A DNA stretch of 64,000 bases from Asticcacaulis sp. AC460 (GTDB lineage: Bacteria > Pseudomonadota > Alphaproteobacteria > Caulobacterales > Caulobacteraceae). Of the stretch, positions 26,505 through 35,183 are shown one piece after another. The DNA is taken from assembly GCF_000495795.1 (NCBI RefSeq), contig NZ_AWGD01000002.1, positions 62,001 through 126,000 on the forward strand. The letters are read 5' to 3'. Every line of letters starts with the position of its first letter. Position 1 is the first letter of the stretch. Made by a program: the position numbers and the translations under genes. The notes under the pieces were generated by a model, which had not been told where the DNA came from, ran no database searches, and saw only the letters and a program-made list of their open reading frames with translations.

Positions 26505-27599
26505 TCAGTACAAGGTCGCAAATGCCGCCGGGCTAAAGGCTTTCAAGTCGTCATGGCGGCTGTCGCGCACCTTGGCCACCCATTCCGGATCATTGAGTAT
26601 CGCGCGGCCGACGGCCACCAGGTCGAAATCACCGCGATCCAGCCGCCGCAGCAACTCATCCAGCGACTGCGGCTCCGATGCCGCCCCGCCGAACGCCGCG
26701 ATAAATTCGCCATTCAGACCGACCGAACCGACCGTGATGGTCGGCACGCCGGTGACCTTCTTGGCCCAGCCGGCGAAGTTCAGGTCGGAGCCTTCAAACT
26801 CCGGCTCCCAGAAGCGGCGTTGCGAGGCGTGCAGGATATTCGCCCCTGCGTCGACCAAGGGCTGGAGCCAGGCTTCCATCTCGGCCGGATCGGCGGCCAG
26901 CTTGTTGTCCCAGTGACCGCCCTTCCACTGCGACAGGCGGATGATGATGGGGAAATCCGGACCGACGGCAGCGCGGGCGGCCTTCAGCACCTCGACGGCA
27001 AAGCGGGTACGCTCGCCGATTGTCGCGCCGCCCCAGACATCGGTGCGGCGGTTGGTGTGGGCCCAAAAGAATTCGTCGATCAGATAACCGTGCGCCCCAT
27101 GCAGTTCGATGGCGTCGAAACCGAGCCGTTTGGCATCGCCGGCCGCACGCCCGAAAGCGGCGATGGTGTCGGCGATATCGGCCTCAGTCATCGGCTCGCC
27201 GACCGCCTCATCCGACAGGCTGATCCCCGACGGCGTATCCATTGGCGTCGGACGCCACTGCGGATTGCGGCCAAAGGCGGCGCCGGTGTGCCAGATCTGC
27301 GGCGCGATCTTGCCGCCGGCCGCATGAACCGCCTCGACGACTTTCGCCCAGCCGGCCAGGCCTTCGCCATAGATGTTCGGGATATTGGCTTCGTTCTTGG
27401 AGGCCGGGCGTTCGATCACCGTGCCTTCGGTGACGATCAGCCCGACGCCGGATTCGGCACGGCGGCGGTAATAGTCGACGACCGCCTGGTCCGGCACGCC
27501 GCCGGGTGAAAAGTTGCGCGTCATCGGCGCCATGACGATGCGGTTGTCGAGCTCAAGCGACTTCGAAGCAAAGGGGGAAAACAGCGACGTGTGCGACAT
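26505..27599 (-). CDS. Old Yellow Enzyme family NADH:flavin oxidoreductase (alkene reductase)
   Basis: FMN-dependent (beta/alpha)8 enzyme that reduces activated C=C bonds. The 364-residue product has the family blocks RIVMAPMTRNFS, GLIVTEGTVIERP, PQIWHTGAAFG, the active-site FDAIELHGAHGYLIDEFFW, NRRTDVWGG, TITVGSVGLNGEF and DLVAVGRAILNDPEWV. ATG 27599 has GGAG nine bases upstream; the in-frame GTG/ATG at 27617 is less likely. It is a single gene facing the isomerase-like gene across a shared terminator. Physiological substrate cannot be told from sequence. Confidence 0.9.
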   Translation of the reverse strand: MSHTSLFSPFASKSLELDNRIVMAPMTRNFSPGGVPDQAVVDYYRRRAESGVGLIVTEGTVIERPASKNEANIPNIYGEGLAGWAKVVEAVHAAGGKIAPQIWHTGAAFGRNPQWRPTPMDTPSGISLSDEAVGEPMTEADIADTIAAFGRAAGDAKRLGFDAIELHGAHGYLIDEFFWAHTNRRTDVWGGATIGERTRFAVEVLKAARAAVGPDFPIIIRLSQWKGGHWDNKLAADPAEMEAWLQPLVDAGANILHASQRRFWEPEFEGSDLNFAGWAKKVTGVPTITVGSVGLNGEFIAAFGGAASEPQSLDELLRRLDRGDFDLVAVGRAILNDPEWVAKVRDSRHDDLKAFSPAAFATLY

Positions 27600-27665
27600 G
27601 CAGGACTCTCCGGTCAATCTGTCACCGAGGTAGTTACGCTTATGTTGCGCCGCAAGAGGCGGACG

Positions 27666-28022
27666 TCATTTAATCTTGAAATAGCAGAGGATACCGTTGG
27701 CATAGAGCCGGTCGGTCGGCGTGAACCGCGGGTCGGGTCTGAACTTTTTGCCGGTGACGGTGATGCGGGTGATCTTCGCCACGTCGAAGGCCTGGGGCGT
27801 GGACGGCCCGTTCGGCTTGGCGGAGTCGCGAACCTGGACACCGCTGACGCTGACCCGCGTCCGTTCCTTCGCCGTGTAATAGACGGCGAAGGGCTCGAAG
27901 GTCCGGTCGTTCTTGCCATTGTCATAGCGGATGATAACCTGAACGCCGGCGGTTATGGCCTGGCACAGAGCCTGCTCGTGCTCGACATTGCGGGTTGCCG
28001 CCGTCTGGGGAGCTTCAGCCAT
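27666..28022 (-). CDS. Small WYL-like protein of unknown function
   Basis: A 118-residue protein without signal peptide or membrane segment. The middle reads GVQVIIRYDNGKNDRTFEPFAVYYTAK, then VSVSGVQVRD, FDVAKITRITVTGKKF and a C-terminal YANGILCYFKIK. The order (basic Tyr strand, Pro-Phe-Ala-Val-Tyr, Gly-containing strand, acidic Ile strand) resembles the WYL ligand-sensing domain but without any DNA-binding part. ATG 28022 has GGAG six bases upstream, while the earlier ATG 28034 has its AGGA too close. The WYL resemblance is tentative. Confidence 0.55.
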   Translation of the reverse strand: MAEAPQTAATRNVEHEQALCQAITAGVQVIIRYDNGKNDRTFEPFAVYYTAKERTRVSVSGVQVRDSAKPNGPSTPQAFDVAKITRITVTGKKFRPDPRFTPTDRLYANGILCYFKIK

Positions 28023-28122
28023 TATGAACTCCATATCCTGATGTTCGCATCACGTAACACGATTCTGACCGGGTCTCTTCCGAACGCTTGCCAGTTTCAC
28101 CCCGCAGCCCTAGCCTTGGCGC

Positions 28123-28485
28123 ATGACATCCTATTTCGATATCTCATCCAGCGACACCGGCCTGACCTTGCATATGGACATAGGCGGGCTCTCAATCATG
28201 AGCCAAATCCTCCTACGCGCCAAATTCCCGCCGGACTACATTTATACCACGAACGAACTGCTGAACCCGCATCTCAACGGACTCATCGAAGCCGTCTTGG
28301 AACGGTGGAAACAACTGAGTCCCCGACAGCACGAGTCTGCGGTGTTTCCGCAGTCCGGCCCCTTTGCGCAAGCCGCCATGAAAGCCGTCGATGACTATAT
28401 CGCCAGGGGAGACGCAGTGCCCGAGGACCGGGAAAAACTTCTGCGTCTGGCTTTCAAGCCCCATCGCGTGGAAGGATTCGAATAA
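28123..28485 (+). CDS. Hypothetical protein
   Basis: A 120-residue soluble protein, unrecognised. It is predicted largely alpha-helical in its second half (LNGLIEAVLERWKQL, QAAMKAVDDYIARGD, REKLLRLAFKP). No clear ribosome site precedes the ATG at 28123; later in-frame ATGs at residues 18 and 26 are possible starts. Codon choice is like the neighbours, it ends just before a strong terminator, and the opposite-strand frame looks like a shadow, so it is probably a real gene. No function is proposed. Confidence 0.5.
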   Translation: MTSYFDISSSDTGLTLHMDIGGLSIMSQILLRAKFPPDYIYTTNELLNPHLNGLIEAVLERWKQLSPRQHESAVFPQSGPFAQAAMKAVDDYIARGDAVPEDREKLLRLAFKPHRVEGFE

Positions 28486-28488
28486 AAA

Positions 28489-28522
28489 AGCGCCGGTCTT
28501 TCGACCAGCGCTTGCCTTCTTT
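28489..28522. terminator. Bidirectional terminator
   Basis: Stem AGCGCCGGTC / GACCAGCGCT (one mismatch) with loop TTTC at 28489-28512, A-rich to the left and TTCTTTTT to the right. It can end both the plus-strand hypothetical gene and the minus-strand ettA gene. The following 130 bp up to ettA contain a small palindrome CGTACT-TG-AGTACG at 28588-28601 and nothing else recognised. Confidence 0.7.
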
Positions 28523-28647
28523 TTCACCGTAGCAGCGGTTGGGGATGACGAGTCGAAAGGCGTTAGCTCGCGAGAACCGAAGCGGAGCGTACTTGAGTAC
28601 GTGAGCATCGGATCGCAGCGAGATGACGGCTTGCAGACCGTCAGCGC

Positions 28648-30315
28648 CTACCGCGAGAACTTCTGGAACTTGATCCGATGCGGGATCAAGCTGTCGGTAC
28701 CGAGGCGCCGCTTCTTGTCCTCTTCGTACATTTCGAAGTTGCCCTCGAACCATTCGACATGAGAATCGCCTTCGAAGGCCAGGATGTGCGTCGCCAGGCG
28801 GTCGAGGAACCAGCGGTCGTGGGAGATGACCACGGCGCAGCCGGCGAACTCTTCCAGCGCCTCTTCCAGCGCCTGCAAGGTTTCGATATCCAGGTCGTTG
28901 GTCGGTTCGTCGAGCAGGATGACATTGCCGCCGGCCGCAAGCGTCTTGGCCAGGTGGACGCGGTTGCGTTCACCGCCCGACAGCAGGCCGACCTTCTTCT
29001 GCTGGTCGCCGCCCTTGAAGTTGAAGCCGCCGACATAGGCGCGCGAATTGATTTCCTTTTTGCCGACCACCATGATGTCGGTGCCGCCGGAAATGGCCTG
29101 CCACACGGTATGATCCGGCTGCAGGTCGTCGCGCGACTGGTCGACATAGGCCAGCTTCACCGTCTCGCCCAAACGGATGGTGCCCTGGTCGGGCTTTTCC
29201 TGGCCGGTGATCAGCTTGAACAGGGTCGACTTGCCGGCGCCGTTGGGGCCGATAACCCCGACGATGCCGTTGGGCGGCAGGCGGAAGGTCAGGCCCTTGA
29301 ACAGCACCTTGTCGCCATATTCCTTTTCCAGGTCGGTGACTTCCAGCACCAGGTTGCCGAGGCGCGGGCCAGGCGGAATCTGGATGGTGGCAAAGGTCTG
29401 GGCAGCGCGGGAATTTTCCTGTTCGCGCACCATCTCGTCATAGGCGGCCAGACGGGCCTTGGACTTGGCCTGGCGCGCCTTGGCGCCGGAGCGGACCCAT
29501 TCCAGTTCCTTGGTCAGGGCGCGCTGGCGGGCTTCGGACTCGGACTGTTCCTGCACGACGCGCTTCTGCTTCTGTTCCAACCAGCCGGAATAGTTGCCTT
29601 CGTAGGGGACGCCCTTGCCGCGGTCCAGTTCCAGGGTCCACTTGGTGACCTGATTCAGGAAGTAACGGTCGTGGGTGACCAGGATGACGCAGCCCGGGAA
29701 GCTTTCCAGGTGATGCTGCAGCCAGGCGACCGATTCGGCGTCCAGGTGGTTGGTCGGTTCGTCCAGCAGCAGCATGTCGGGCTTGCTAAGCAGCAGACGG
29801 GCCAGGGCGACGCGGCGCTTTTCACCGCCCGACAGCTTGGTCACGCCTGAATCGTTGGGCGGGCAACGCAGGGCGTCCATGGCCATTTCAATGCGGCTGT
29901 CGATGTCCCACAGGTCACCGGCATCGATCTTTTCCTGGAGGGCGTTCATCTCCTCCATCAGTTCGTCGCTATATTCTTCGCCCATCAGCTCGGCGACCTT
30001 GTTGAAGCGATCGACCGTCTTCTTTTCCTCGCACCACGAGATGACGTTTTCCCAGACCGTCATGCTCTCATCGAGATGCGGCTCCTGCTGGAGATAGCCC
30101 ATCTTGGTGCCTTCGGCGGCCTTGGCCTCGCCGTTGAATTCCTTGTCGATGCCGGCCATGATCTTGAGCAGGGTCGACTTACCCGAGCCGTTGACCCCGA
30201 CCACGCCGATCTTGGCGTCGGAATAGAAGCTGAGCCAGATGTTCTCGAAGATCTTCTTACCGCCGGGGTAGATCTTGGTCAGGCCCTGCATCTGGAAGAT
30301 ATATTGCTGCGCCAT
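28648..30315 (-). CDS. ettA: Energy-dependent translational throttle protein EttA (ABC-F ATPase)
   Basis: Soluble ABC-F protein that binds the ribosomal E site and gates the first elongation steps according to the ATP/ADP ratio. The 555-residue product matches the E. coli length exactly. Two ATPase cassettes are visible: Walker [10 protein letters not shown] and GPNGAGKST, signatures [12 protein letters not shown] and [12 protein letters not shown], Walker [13 protein letters not shown] and [12 protein letters not shown]. The linker carries the EttA-type arm with [23 protein letters not shown] 30315 starts the conserved [10 protein letters not shown]; the in-frame extension to 30429 is not conserved and is excluded. 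Confidence 0.95.
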   Translation of the reverse strand: MAQQYIFQMQGLTKIYPGGKKIFENIWLSFYSDAKIGVVGVNGSGKSTLLKIMAGIDKEFNGEAKAAEGTKMGYLQQEPHLDESMTVWENVISWCEEKKTVDRFNKVAELMGEEYSDELMEEMNALQEKIDAGDLWDIDSRIEMAMDALRCPPNDSGVTKLSGGEKRRVALARLLLSKPDMLLLDEPTNHLDAESVAWLQHHLESFPGCVILVTHDRYFLNQVTKWTLELDRGKGVPYEGNYSGWLEQKQKRVVQEQSESEARQRALTKELEWVRSGAKARQAKSKARLAAYDEMVREQENSRAAQTFATIQIPPGPRLGNLVLEVTDLEKEYGDKVLFKGLTFRLPPNGIVGVIGPNGAGKSTLFKLITGQEKPDQGTIRLGETVKLAYVDQSRDDLQPDHTVWQAISGGTDIMVVGKKEINSRAYVGGFNFKGGDQQKKVGLLSGGERNRVHLAKTLAAGGNVILLDEPTNDLDIETLQALEEALEEFAGCAVVISHDRWFLDRLATHILAFEGDSHVEWFEGNFEMYEEDKKRRLGTDSLIPHRIKFQKFSR

Positions 30316-30402
30316 GTGCGGAACGGACCTTTTTTGCGATAGATGGAAAGTGCCGGGCGGTTTAACTGACGGGACATCAATTCGCAAGGCGAAAGGGCTG
30401 AT

Positions 30403-30696
30403 ATGGCGGACTTCCTTTTCCTGATGCATACCCTGCCGGCCGGCCTGGAAACGGCGGCGGACTGGGATGCCTACATTACCCGGCTGAACACCGCCGGCGT
30501 CATGCGCGGCGGCAGCGCCATCGGAGGCGGCGCCTGCTTTTCAAAGCGCGGCGACGTGCCGGCGATGGCGGCGCACCTGGGCGGCTATATCCGCATCGAA
30601 GCGGCGGACATGGCGGCGGCGCAAACCTTCCTGGCCGGCAATCCGGTCTATGAGGCCGGCGGCGTGGTCGAAATCCGCGAACTGCCGAAATCCTGA
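30403..30696 (+). CDS. YCII-family small protein
   Basis: A 97-residue protein resembling the YCII/DGPF fold: [12 protein letters not shown] at the start, then a helix with [17 protein letters not shown] and a [34 protein letters not shown] end, matching the family rhythm of GF-strand, helix AxxFLAxxPVxxxG and final beta strand. Members are small dimeric proteins often of unknown role. It is divergent from ettA with an 87-bp gap between them. Confidence 0.68.
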   Translation: MADFLFLMHTLPAGLETAADWDAYITRLNTAGVMRGGSAIGGGACFSKRGDVPAMAAHLGGYIRIEAADMAAAQTFLAGNPVYEAGGVVEIRELPKS

Positions 30697-30942
30697 TCCG
30701 ACGCATGGCGCATCCTCGCCGCCTCGGCCCAGCCGGCAGTCGCGTGTGCCTTTCCAGCTTTCGTACTGTATGGCGACGGCCTTGCGGTCCCACACCGCCC
30801 GCGCAATCGACGGCAGGGCGGCGGCCGGGCCGGGCATGCCGATCAGGACAATTCTAACGCCGCTCCGCGGCTTCCTGCAAATCCTGAAGTCCGTGTGGTC
30901 CGTGGTTGAACACCTTACAGCCAGCGCCGCCCCAAGACAGGT

Positions 30943-31449
30943 TCAGGACGCGAACACGACCTCGATCAGCGACTCCAGCCCATCCCGGTCTGTCTCGTCG
31001 AACGAGTCATACTGTTCCGAGTCGACGTCGAACACGGCAATCAACTCACCCGAACCGTCGAAAACCGGCACCACGATCTCCGAATTGGACCGCGAGTCGC
31101 ACGCGATATGTCCGGGAAACGCATGGACGTCCGGTACGATTTGCGTGGTCTTTGTGGCCGCAGCGGTGCCGCAGACCCCCCGGCCGAACGCTATCCGCAG
31201 ACAGCCCAGAGTCCCGGTATAGGGCCCCACCACCAGTTCATCGACGCCCTGTGTCTTCTTAACCTCATCGACACAATAAAAGCCGGTCCAGAACCAGTCC
31301 GGAAAGGCCTGCGCACACAGGGAAACCACGGTCGCCATGCGGGCGACACGGTTGGGTTCTTCATCGAGAATCGCCCGGGCGTCCCGAATAAGATACTGAT
31401 AGATTTCGCTTTTCGTATAGCCCGCCATAGGGGCCGAAGGGGTATGCAC
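30943..31449 (-). CDS. Free methionine-(R)-sulfoxide reductase (GAF domain)
   Basis: GAF-fold enzyme that repairs free Met-R-sulfoxide in the cytoplasm. 168 residues. Family marks are FPDWFWTGFYCVDE, LVVGPYTGTLGCLRIAFGRGVCGTAA with two of the conserved cysteines, DVHAFPGHIACDSRSNSEIVVPV with the third and the SNSEIV loop, and LIAVFDVDSEQYDSFDE near the end. Start is taken as GTG 31449, with AGGAG nine bases upstream; ATG 31428 is the alternative. The upstream 246-bp gap on the other side (30697-30942) holds only a TCCGTGTGGTCCGTGGTT repeat fragment near 30889. Confidence 0.88.
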   Translation of the reverse strand: MHTPSAPMAGYTKSEIYQYLIRDARAILDEEPNRVARMATVVSLCAQAFPDWFWTGFYCVDEVKKTQGVDELVVGPYTGTLGCLRIAFGRGVCGTAAATKTTQIVPDVHAFPGHIACDSRSNSEIVVPVFDGSGELIAVFDVDSEQYDSFDETDRDGLESLIEVVFAS

Positions 31450-31731
31450 TGTAGAATTCTCCTGGCACGCGTATTTGCCAAACCGCCGCGTGCGTCCTAG
31501 CACGCTCCGCGCGAAAGCGCACCTTAACGCCGCCTTATTAACACTTTTTTCTGGCCAAGCGCCCAGATATGACGCATGATGCTAATGCGGGCGTCCGCCT
31601 GCGGGGTTTGGGATATGGGCACTTACGGCGCGCTTAGTTTTTCGCGACAATCCGGCAACGCTCACCAAGATTGCATGGCCTGAAGGGGGGCTTGGCTTGA
31701 CAGTGACCGTAATCCTTAACACAAGTTTGTA

Positions 31732-31739
31732 TTAACCAT
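31732..31739 (+). promoter_or_regulatory. Possible CtrA half-site TTAACCAT
   Basis: The octamer TTAACCAT lies 61 bp before the Sel1 lipoprotein start. In Caulobacter this octamer is a known variant CtrA site. A TTGACA at 31697-31702 lacks a good -10 at 17 bp. The 350-bp region 31450-31799 otherwise shows no gene; it begins with a degenerate CGCGCGAAAGCGCACCTTAA repeat fragment near 31508. Confidence 0.3.
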
Positions 31740-31799
31740 ATTGGCCGACGGCTGTCGGGGCGATTACTGATGTCAGAATGTGACCAGAAGGGGCCGGTT

Positions 31800-33251
31800 A
31801 TGCACCGCAAGGCTGCACAACCAGGTTCGGCGAGCCAGAAGGGACGCGCATCCAAAGCGATTGCGGTGGTCACCGGGCTGTGCCTGATGGTCAGCCTGAC
31901 CGGTTGCGATGGTTTTGCCTGGGACAGCATGTGGCGTAAGAAGGACTCGGCCGCCGGCGGTTATGCCTGCCCGCGTCCCGCCGACATGTTCCAGCAGGGC
32001 GGCTTCGGCGGCCAGGAAAAAGAAATCCGCTACTACCGCCACCTGGGCTTCAAGAACGACTTCTTCGCCCAGCTGGAACTGGCCAACCGCTACGCCGGCA
32101 TCAATGCCAGCGACAAGAATCTCGAAGACTATGTCGAATCGTCGGTCTGGCTGACCATGGCCCTGACCAATCCGGAAGGCTATGTCCCGATGAGCCGGGC
32201 CATGGATCCGCGCGGCGGCGCCATGGCGTCACGCTTCGACAAGTGCCGCGCCTATGAGCGTGCCCGCGCCTACAAGATGCTGGACGACCAGTTGTCGATG
32301 ATGGACTCGGGCGAACGTGAAAAGGTTCGCGACCGCGTCACCTACGTCCTGTCGACCATGGGCGCCGAAGGCTTCCGCACCCTGGGCAGGCTCTACGACA
32401 AACAATATGGCCCGATGGGCGAGCCGGCAGACAATTCCCAGGCCATCCGCGCCAATATGCGCGGCGCCAACTACGGGCTGTCCAACGCCCGCGACCTGTT
32501 CGAACGGTCGGACGTCGACGCCTATCTCTATAATTACAAGGCATCGGAAACCGGAGACGTCAGTGCCTATGTGCTGCTGAAGGACTTCGAAAAGTCGGCC
32601 CCCGACCGTGCCCGCTATGCCTCGTTCGTCGAATCCAAGGCCAAGCGTTGGGTCGCGCCTTACGAATTCTACCCGCCGGAAACCCCGCCGGGCGGCGTGC
32701 CGCACTCCGACGAATCGGTCCGCGACGATGGCGCCGCCTATGCCCTGTCGCGCATGGACGAACTGCCCTTCATCCATGTCGTCCGCGCGCTCGACTATCT
32801 TGATATCCTCGACACGGCCTGTTTCGAACCGAAGGACGTGCCGAAACAGACGATCGATGCCCTGCGTGGCATGACGGGTCAGCCCAGCGGCGCCGTCCTG
32901 ACGAACCGCGACAAGGTCCGCGCCATCCAGTTGGCCGCCGTCAACGGCGACTCCCGCTCGCAACTGGTTCTGGCGGTCATGTATTCCGAAGGCGTCGGCG
33001 TCCCCGTCGACTATGCCCGCGCCTTCTACTGGTACAAGCAGGCCGACAAGCAGGGCTCGCCCGAGGCGCGCTATGCCATGTCGACCTATTTCGACCTGGG
33101 TTTGCAAGGCGTCGCCGACCAGAACAAGGCCGAATCGGTCGTGATGCAGTTGGACGCCGCCCTTTCGGGCTTCCGTCCCTCGGCCAGCCGCCTGCAGGAA
33201 GTCCTGAGCCAGGTGTCCTACGATCCGGACGGCCACGGCCACGGACGGTAA
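31800..33251 (+). CDS. Sel1-repeat envelope lipoprotein
   Basis: A 483-residue predicted lipoprotein. The signal ends with lipobox VSLTGC near residue 30, so it should be anchored in the outer or inner membrane. The middle (about 60-370) is helical and unrecognised, with many acidic and Tyr residues. Residues about 390-460 carry Sel1-type repeats: AAVNGDSRSQLVLAVMYSEG, VPVDYARAFYWYKQADKQGS and PEARYAMSTYFDLG. ATG 31800 has AAGGGG upstream and begins the signal; the earlier ATG 31770 is less likely. The beta-helix gene follows 53 bp later on the same strand, and the two probably work together at the cell envelope. Confidence 0.75.
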   Translation: MHRKAAQPGSASQKGRASKAIAVVTGLCLMVSLTGCDGFAWDSMWRKKDSAAGGYACPRPADMFQQGGFGGQEKEIRYYRHLGFKNDFFAQLELANRYAGINASDKNLEDYVESSVWLTMALTNPEGYVPMSRAMDPRGGAMASRFDKCRAYERARAYKMLDDQLSMMDSGEREKVRDRVTYVLSTMGAEGFRTLGRLYDKQYGPMGEPADNSQAIRANMRGANYGLSNARDLFERSDVDAYLYNYKASETGDVSAYVLLKDFEKSAPDRARYASFVESKAKRWVAPYEFYPPETPPGGVPHSDESVRDDGAAYALSRMDELPFIHVVRALDYLDILDTACFEPKDVPKQTIDALRGMTGQPSGAVLTNRDKVRAIQLAAVNGDSRSQLVLAVMYSEGVGVPVDYARAFYWYKQADKQGSPEARYAMSTYFDLGLQGVADQNKAESVVMQLDAALSGFRPSASRLQEVLSQVSYDPDGHGHGR

Positions 33252-33304
33252 TTGAAGCGTAGCCGCTGCCGTCCGGCAGGACGGGGCGGTGCAAGGAAAG
33301 AAGC

Positions 33305-34723
33305 ATGTGGATGCGCAAGAACAGTGAAACCTCGCCTTCGGGCCGCGTCAGAGCCGGCCTTGGGCTCGGCGTTGTCGCCGCCGTGGCGATGGCGCTGGCG
33401 CCCGTCTCCGTGCCCCAGGCCGCTGCCGGTGAGGGCAACTACGAAAACAGCCGCGCCGCCGGGGTAAGCGGCTATATGAAGCCCTGTTTCGGCATGCTGC
33501 TGGATGCGCAACTGCGCACCTGCGGCCCGCGCCACTACAAGGGCGGTTCCCGTTACGGCTATCACGGCCGCGGCCAGGCCGACGCCACGGTCGATTGCGA
33601 CCGCGCCAATCCGCGCTATGTCGAGGAAGTGGTCGGCCGCATCCGCTCCGGCGGGGTTCTGTACCTGAAGGCCAAGAACCGTTCCTGCGTCGCCAGCCTG
33701 GACATCAAGAAGTCGATCACCATCGTCGGCCAGGGCTATGGCCCGCAGCAGATCCCGGTCCTGGTGGCGCCTCCGGGCGAATCGGCCATCCGCATTTCCT
33801 CGGGCGCCGATCAGGTCATCCTGAAGGATATGTATATCTCGGCGCCGCGCAGTGGCGGCATGCCGGGCATCGAAGGCTCGAACACCGAGCTGACGATCCA
33901 AAACACCCAGATCCGTTATCAGGGCGATGATGCCGCCGTCCACCTGTCGGGCGGCCGTCTGAACCTGACCGAGAATTCGCACATCATCGCCAAGACCCGT
34001 TCGGTCGCCCTGGCGGTCAACAATGCCTCACTGTTTGCGGAAAACTCTCAGATCGCGACCACCGCCGGCGGCATCTATGCCGTTCTGGACGGCGACTCGC
34101 AGATGCAGGGCGTCAGCGTCCAGCAACTGGCCGACTGGCATGGCTTTGAGCGTGGCGAAGGCGCAACCGGCATCGAGATTCGTCTCGACAGCGGCGGTTC
34201 GATCCTTAGCATGAACGACATGAAGGTGCTGTACTTCTCGCAAGGCGTCAGCATCGAAGGCTCCGGCGAGGCCCTGTTGTCGCACACCCTGATCGCGCGC
34301 GCCGACCATGGCATCGTGCTGGGCCTGAACCGCGCCCGGGTGATTGAGAACACCATCATCGCCAGTGAGATCGGCATCGACGTCCAGGACGGCGAAGCCT
34401 TTGTCGGCCGCAACCAGATCGCCAATATCCGCACGGCCGGTATCCTGGCTTCGGCGACCGGCGAGATCCGCGCCGTCGACAACCAGATCGACCCGAACGG
34501 CGAAGGCTGCCCGACCCTGAAGTGGGGTACGGTCGACCCGTCGCAGCGGGTGTGTACGCCGTGGTATCGTGGCTCGGAGTTCGACGTGCCGGGCGATGCC
34601 AACGACCAGTACATGTTCGATGAATTCTGGCCGCGCATGGCCACCGTGGCCATGACCGATGGCGCCGCGACGACGGCGCCGGGTGGTCCGGTTCCCTATA
34701 ACGATCTGAAATCCAAGCCGTAA
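33305..34723 (+). CDS. Exported right-handed beta-helix protein
   Basis: A 472-residue exported protein with a signal peptide (VVAAVAMALAPVSVPQAAAG). Residues about 110-420 form a parallel beta-helix of roughly 22-residue coils: IKKSITIVGQGYG, VILKDMYISAPRSGG, ELTIQNTQIRYQGDDAAVHL, RLNLTENSHIIAKT, ALLSHTLIARADHGIVLG. Four Cys residues lie near the ends. It resembles carbohydrate-binding or polysaccharide-lyase-like helices, but catalytic residues cannot be pointed to. AAGGA precedes ATG 33305. It pairs with the upstream Sel1 lipoprotein and ends at a terminator. Confidence 0.75.
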   Translation: MWMRKNSETSPSGRVRAGLGLGVVAAVAMALAPVSVPQAAAGEGNYENSRAAGVSGYMKPCFGMLLDAQLRTCGPRHYKGGSRYGYHGRGQADATVDCDRANPRYVEEVVGRIRSGGVLYLKAKNRSCVASLDIKKSITIVGQGYGPQQIPVLVAPPGESAIRISSGADQVILKDMYISAPRSGGMPGIEGSNTELTIQNTQIRYQGDDAAVHLSGGRLNLTENSHIIAKTRSVALAVNNASLFAENSQIATTAGGIYAVLDGDSQMQGVSVQQLADWHGFERGEGATGIEIRLDSGGSILSMNDMKVLYFSQGVSIEGSGEALLSHTLIARADHGIVLGLNRARVIENTIIASEIGIDVQDGEAFVGRNQIANIRTAGILASATGEIRAVDNQIDPNGEGCPTLKWGTVDPSQRVCTPWYRGSEFDVPGDANDQYMFDEFWPRMATVAMTDGAATTAPGGPVPYNDLKSKP

Positions 34724-34749
34724 GGCTTTCGATTTCGGATGGTGAGAGC

Positions 34750-34778
34750 AAAGCCCTGGAACTCTGTTCCGGGGCTTT
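34750..34778 (+). terminator. Rho-independent terminator of the beta-helix gene
   Basis: Stem AAAGCCCTGGAAC / GTTCCGGGGCTTT with loop TCT, one mismatch, followed by TGCTTT. It lies 26 bp after the beta-helix stop codon. Confidence 0.7.
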
Positions 34779-34814
34779 TGCTTTGGAGGGGCAACAGATT
34801 TCCGGTGACGGCAC

Positions 34815-35088
34815 CTCCCGCGCGAAGCGCCTTAATCTATTGACGGTTAGAGTAGTGCACCGGCGTATCTTCACCCGGAATTCCGTGACTTCCGTGCACG
34901 CCGCCGCAGGCGGCGCTTCCGTGTTTTCCGTGTTCCTCTTAAAAGCCTCCGGTCCGTCTGAGGTTTTTAAGAGGAACACGGACCACACGGAGGCCGCTGC
35001 GCGGCGACACGGAAAACACGGAATTCAGGATGCTCTCATGCAGGTGCGCCAAGTCACGCCAACGGTAGGAAGGCGCTTCGCGCGGGAG
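34815..35088. repeat. Nested palindromic element with 18-bp terminal inverted repeats (locus A)
   Basis: A 274-bp intergenic element. The ends are perfect 18-bp inverted repeats, CTCCCGCGCGAAGCGCCT at 34815-34832 and its complement at 35071-35088. Inside, 34929-34950 pairs with 34960-34981 (21 of 22 positions), and GAATTCCGTG at 34878-34887 pairs with CACGGAATTC at 35017-35026. TTCCGTG/CACGGAA units recur many times. Nothing in it looks coding. Locus B at 45248-45497 shares the terminal repeat but has a different palindromic core. Confidence 0.75.
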
Positions 35089-35131
35089 ATAATTCCGCGC
35101 CTTCCGTGGTTCCCCTTCCTTCTTGAAAATA

Positions 35132-35159
35132 AAAAGCCCCGGATCGCTCCGGGGCTTTT
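35132..35159 (-). terminator. Rho-independent terminator
   Basis: A perfect 12-bp stem AAAAGCCCCGGA / TCCGGGGCTTTT with loop TCGC lies 25 bp downstream of the minus-strand lipoprotein stop codon. The flanking A and T runs let it work in both directions. Confidence 0.8.
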
Positions 35160-35183
35160 CAAATCTCAAACCGATCAACCGGC

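Noticed and set aside
30650-31222. 190-residue plus-strand frame after the YCII-like gene
   Set aside because: It overlaps the free-methionine sulfoxide reductase in antisense and crosses a repeat fragment; composition is Ser/Arg-rich and no motif is seen.
31711-31736. Full CtrA site TTAA-N7-TTAA
   Set aside because: The two TTAA elements here are separated by 12 bases instead of seven; only the TTAACCAT octamer was kept, at low confidence.
34878-35026. CRISPR-like spacing of CCGTG/CACGG units
   Set aside because: Units are in inverted and irregular order with no constant spacers, and no cas genes are near. It is a nested palindrome, not an array.
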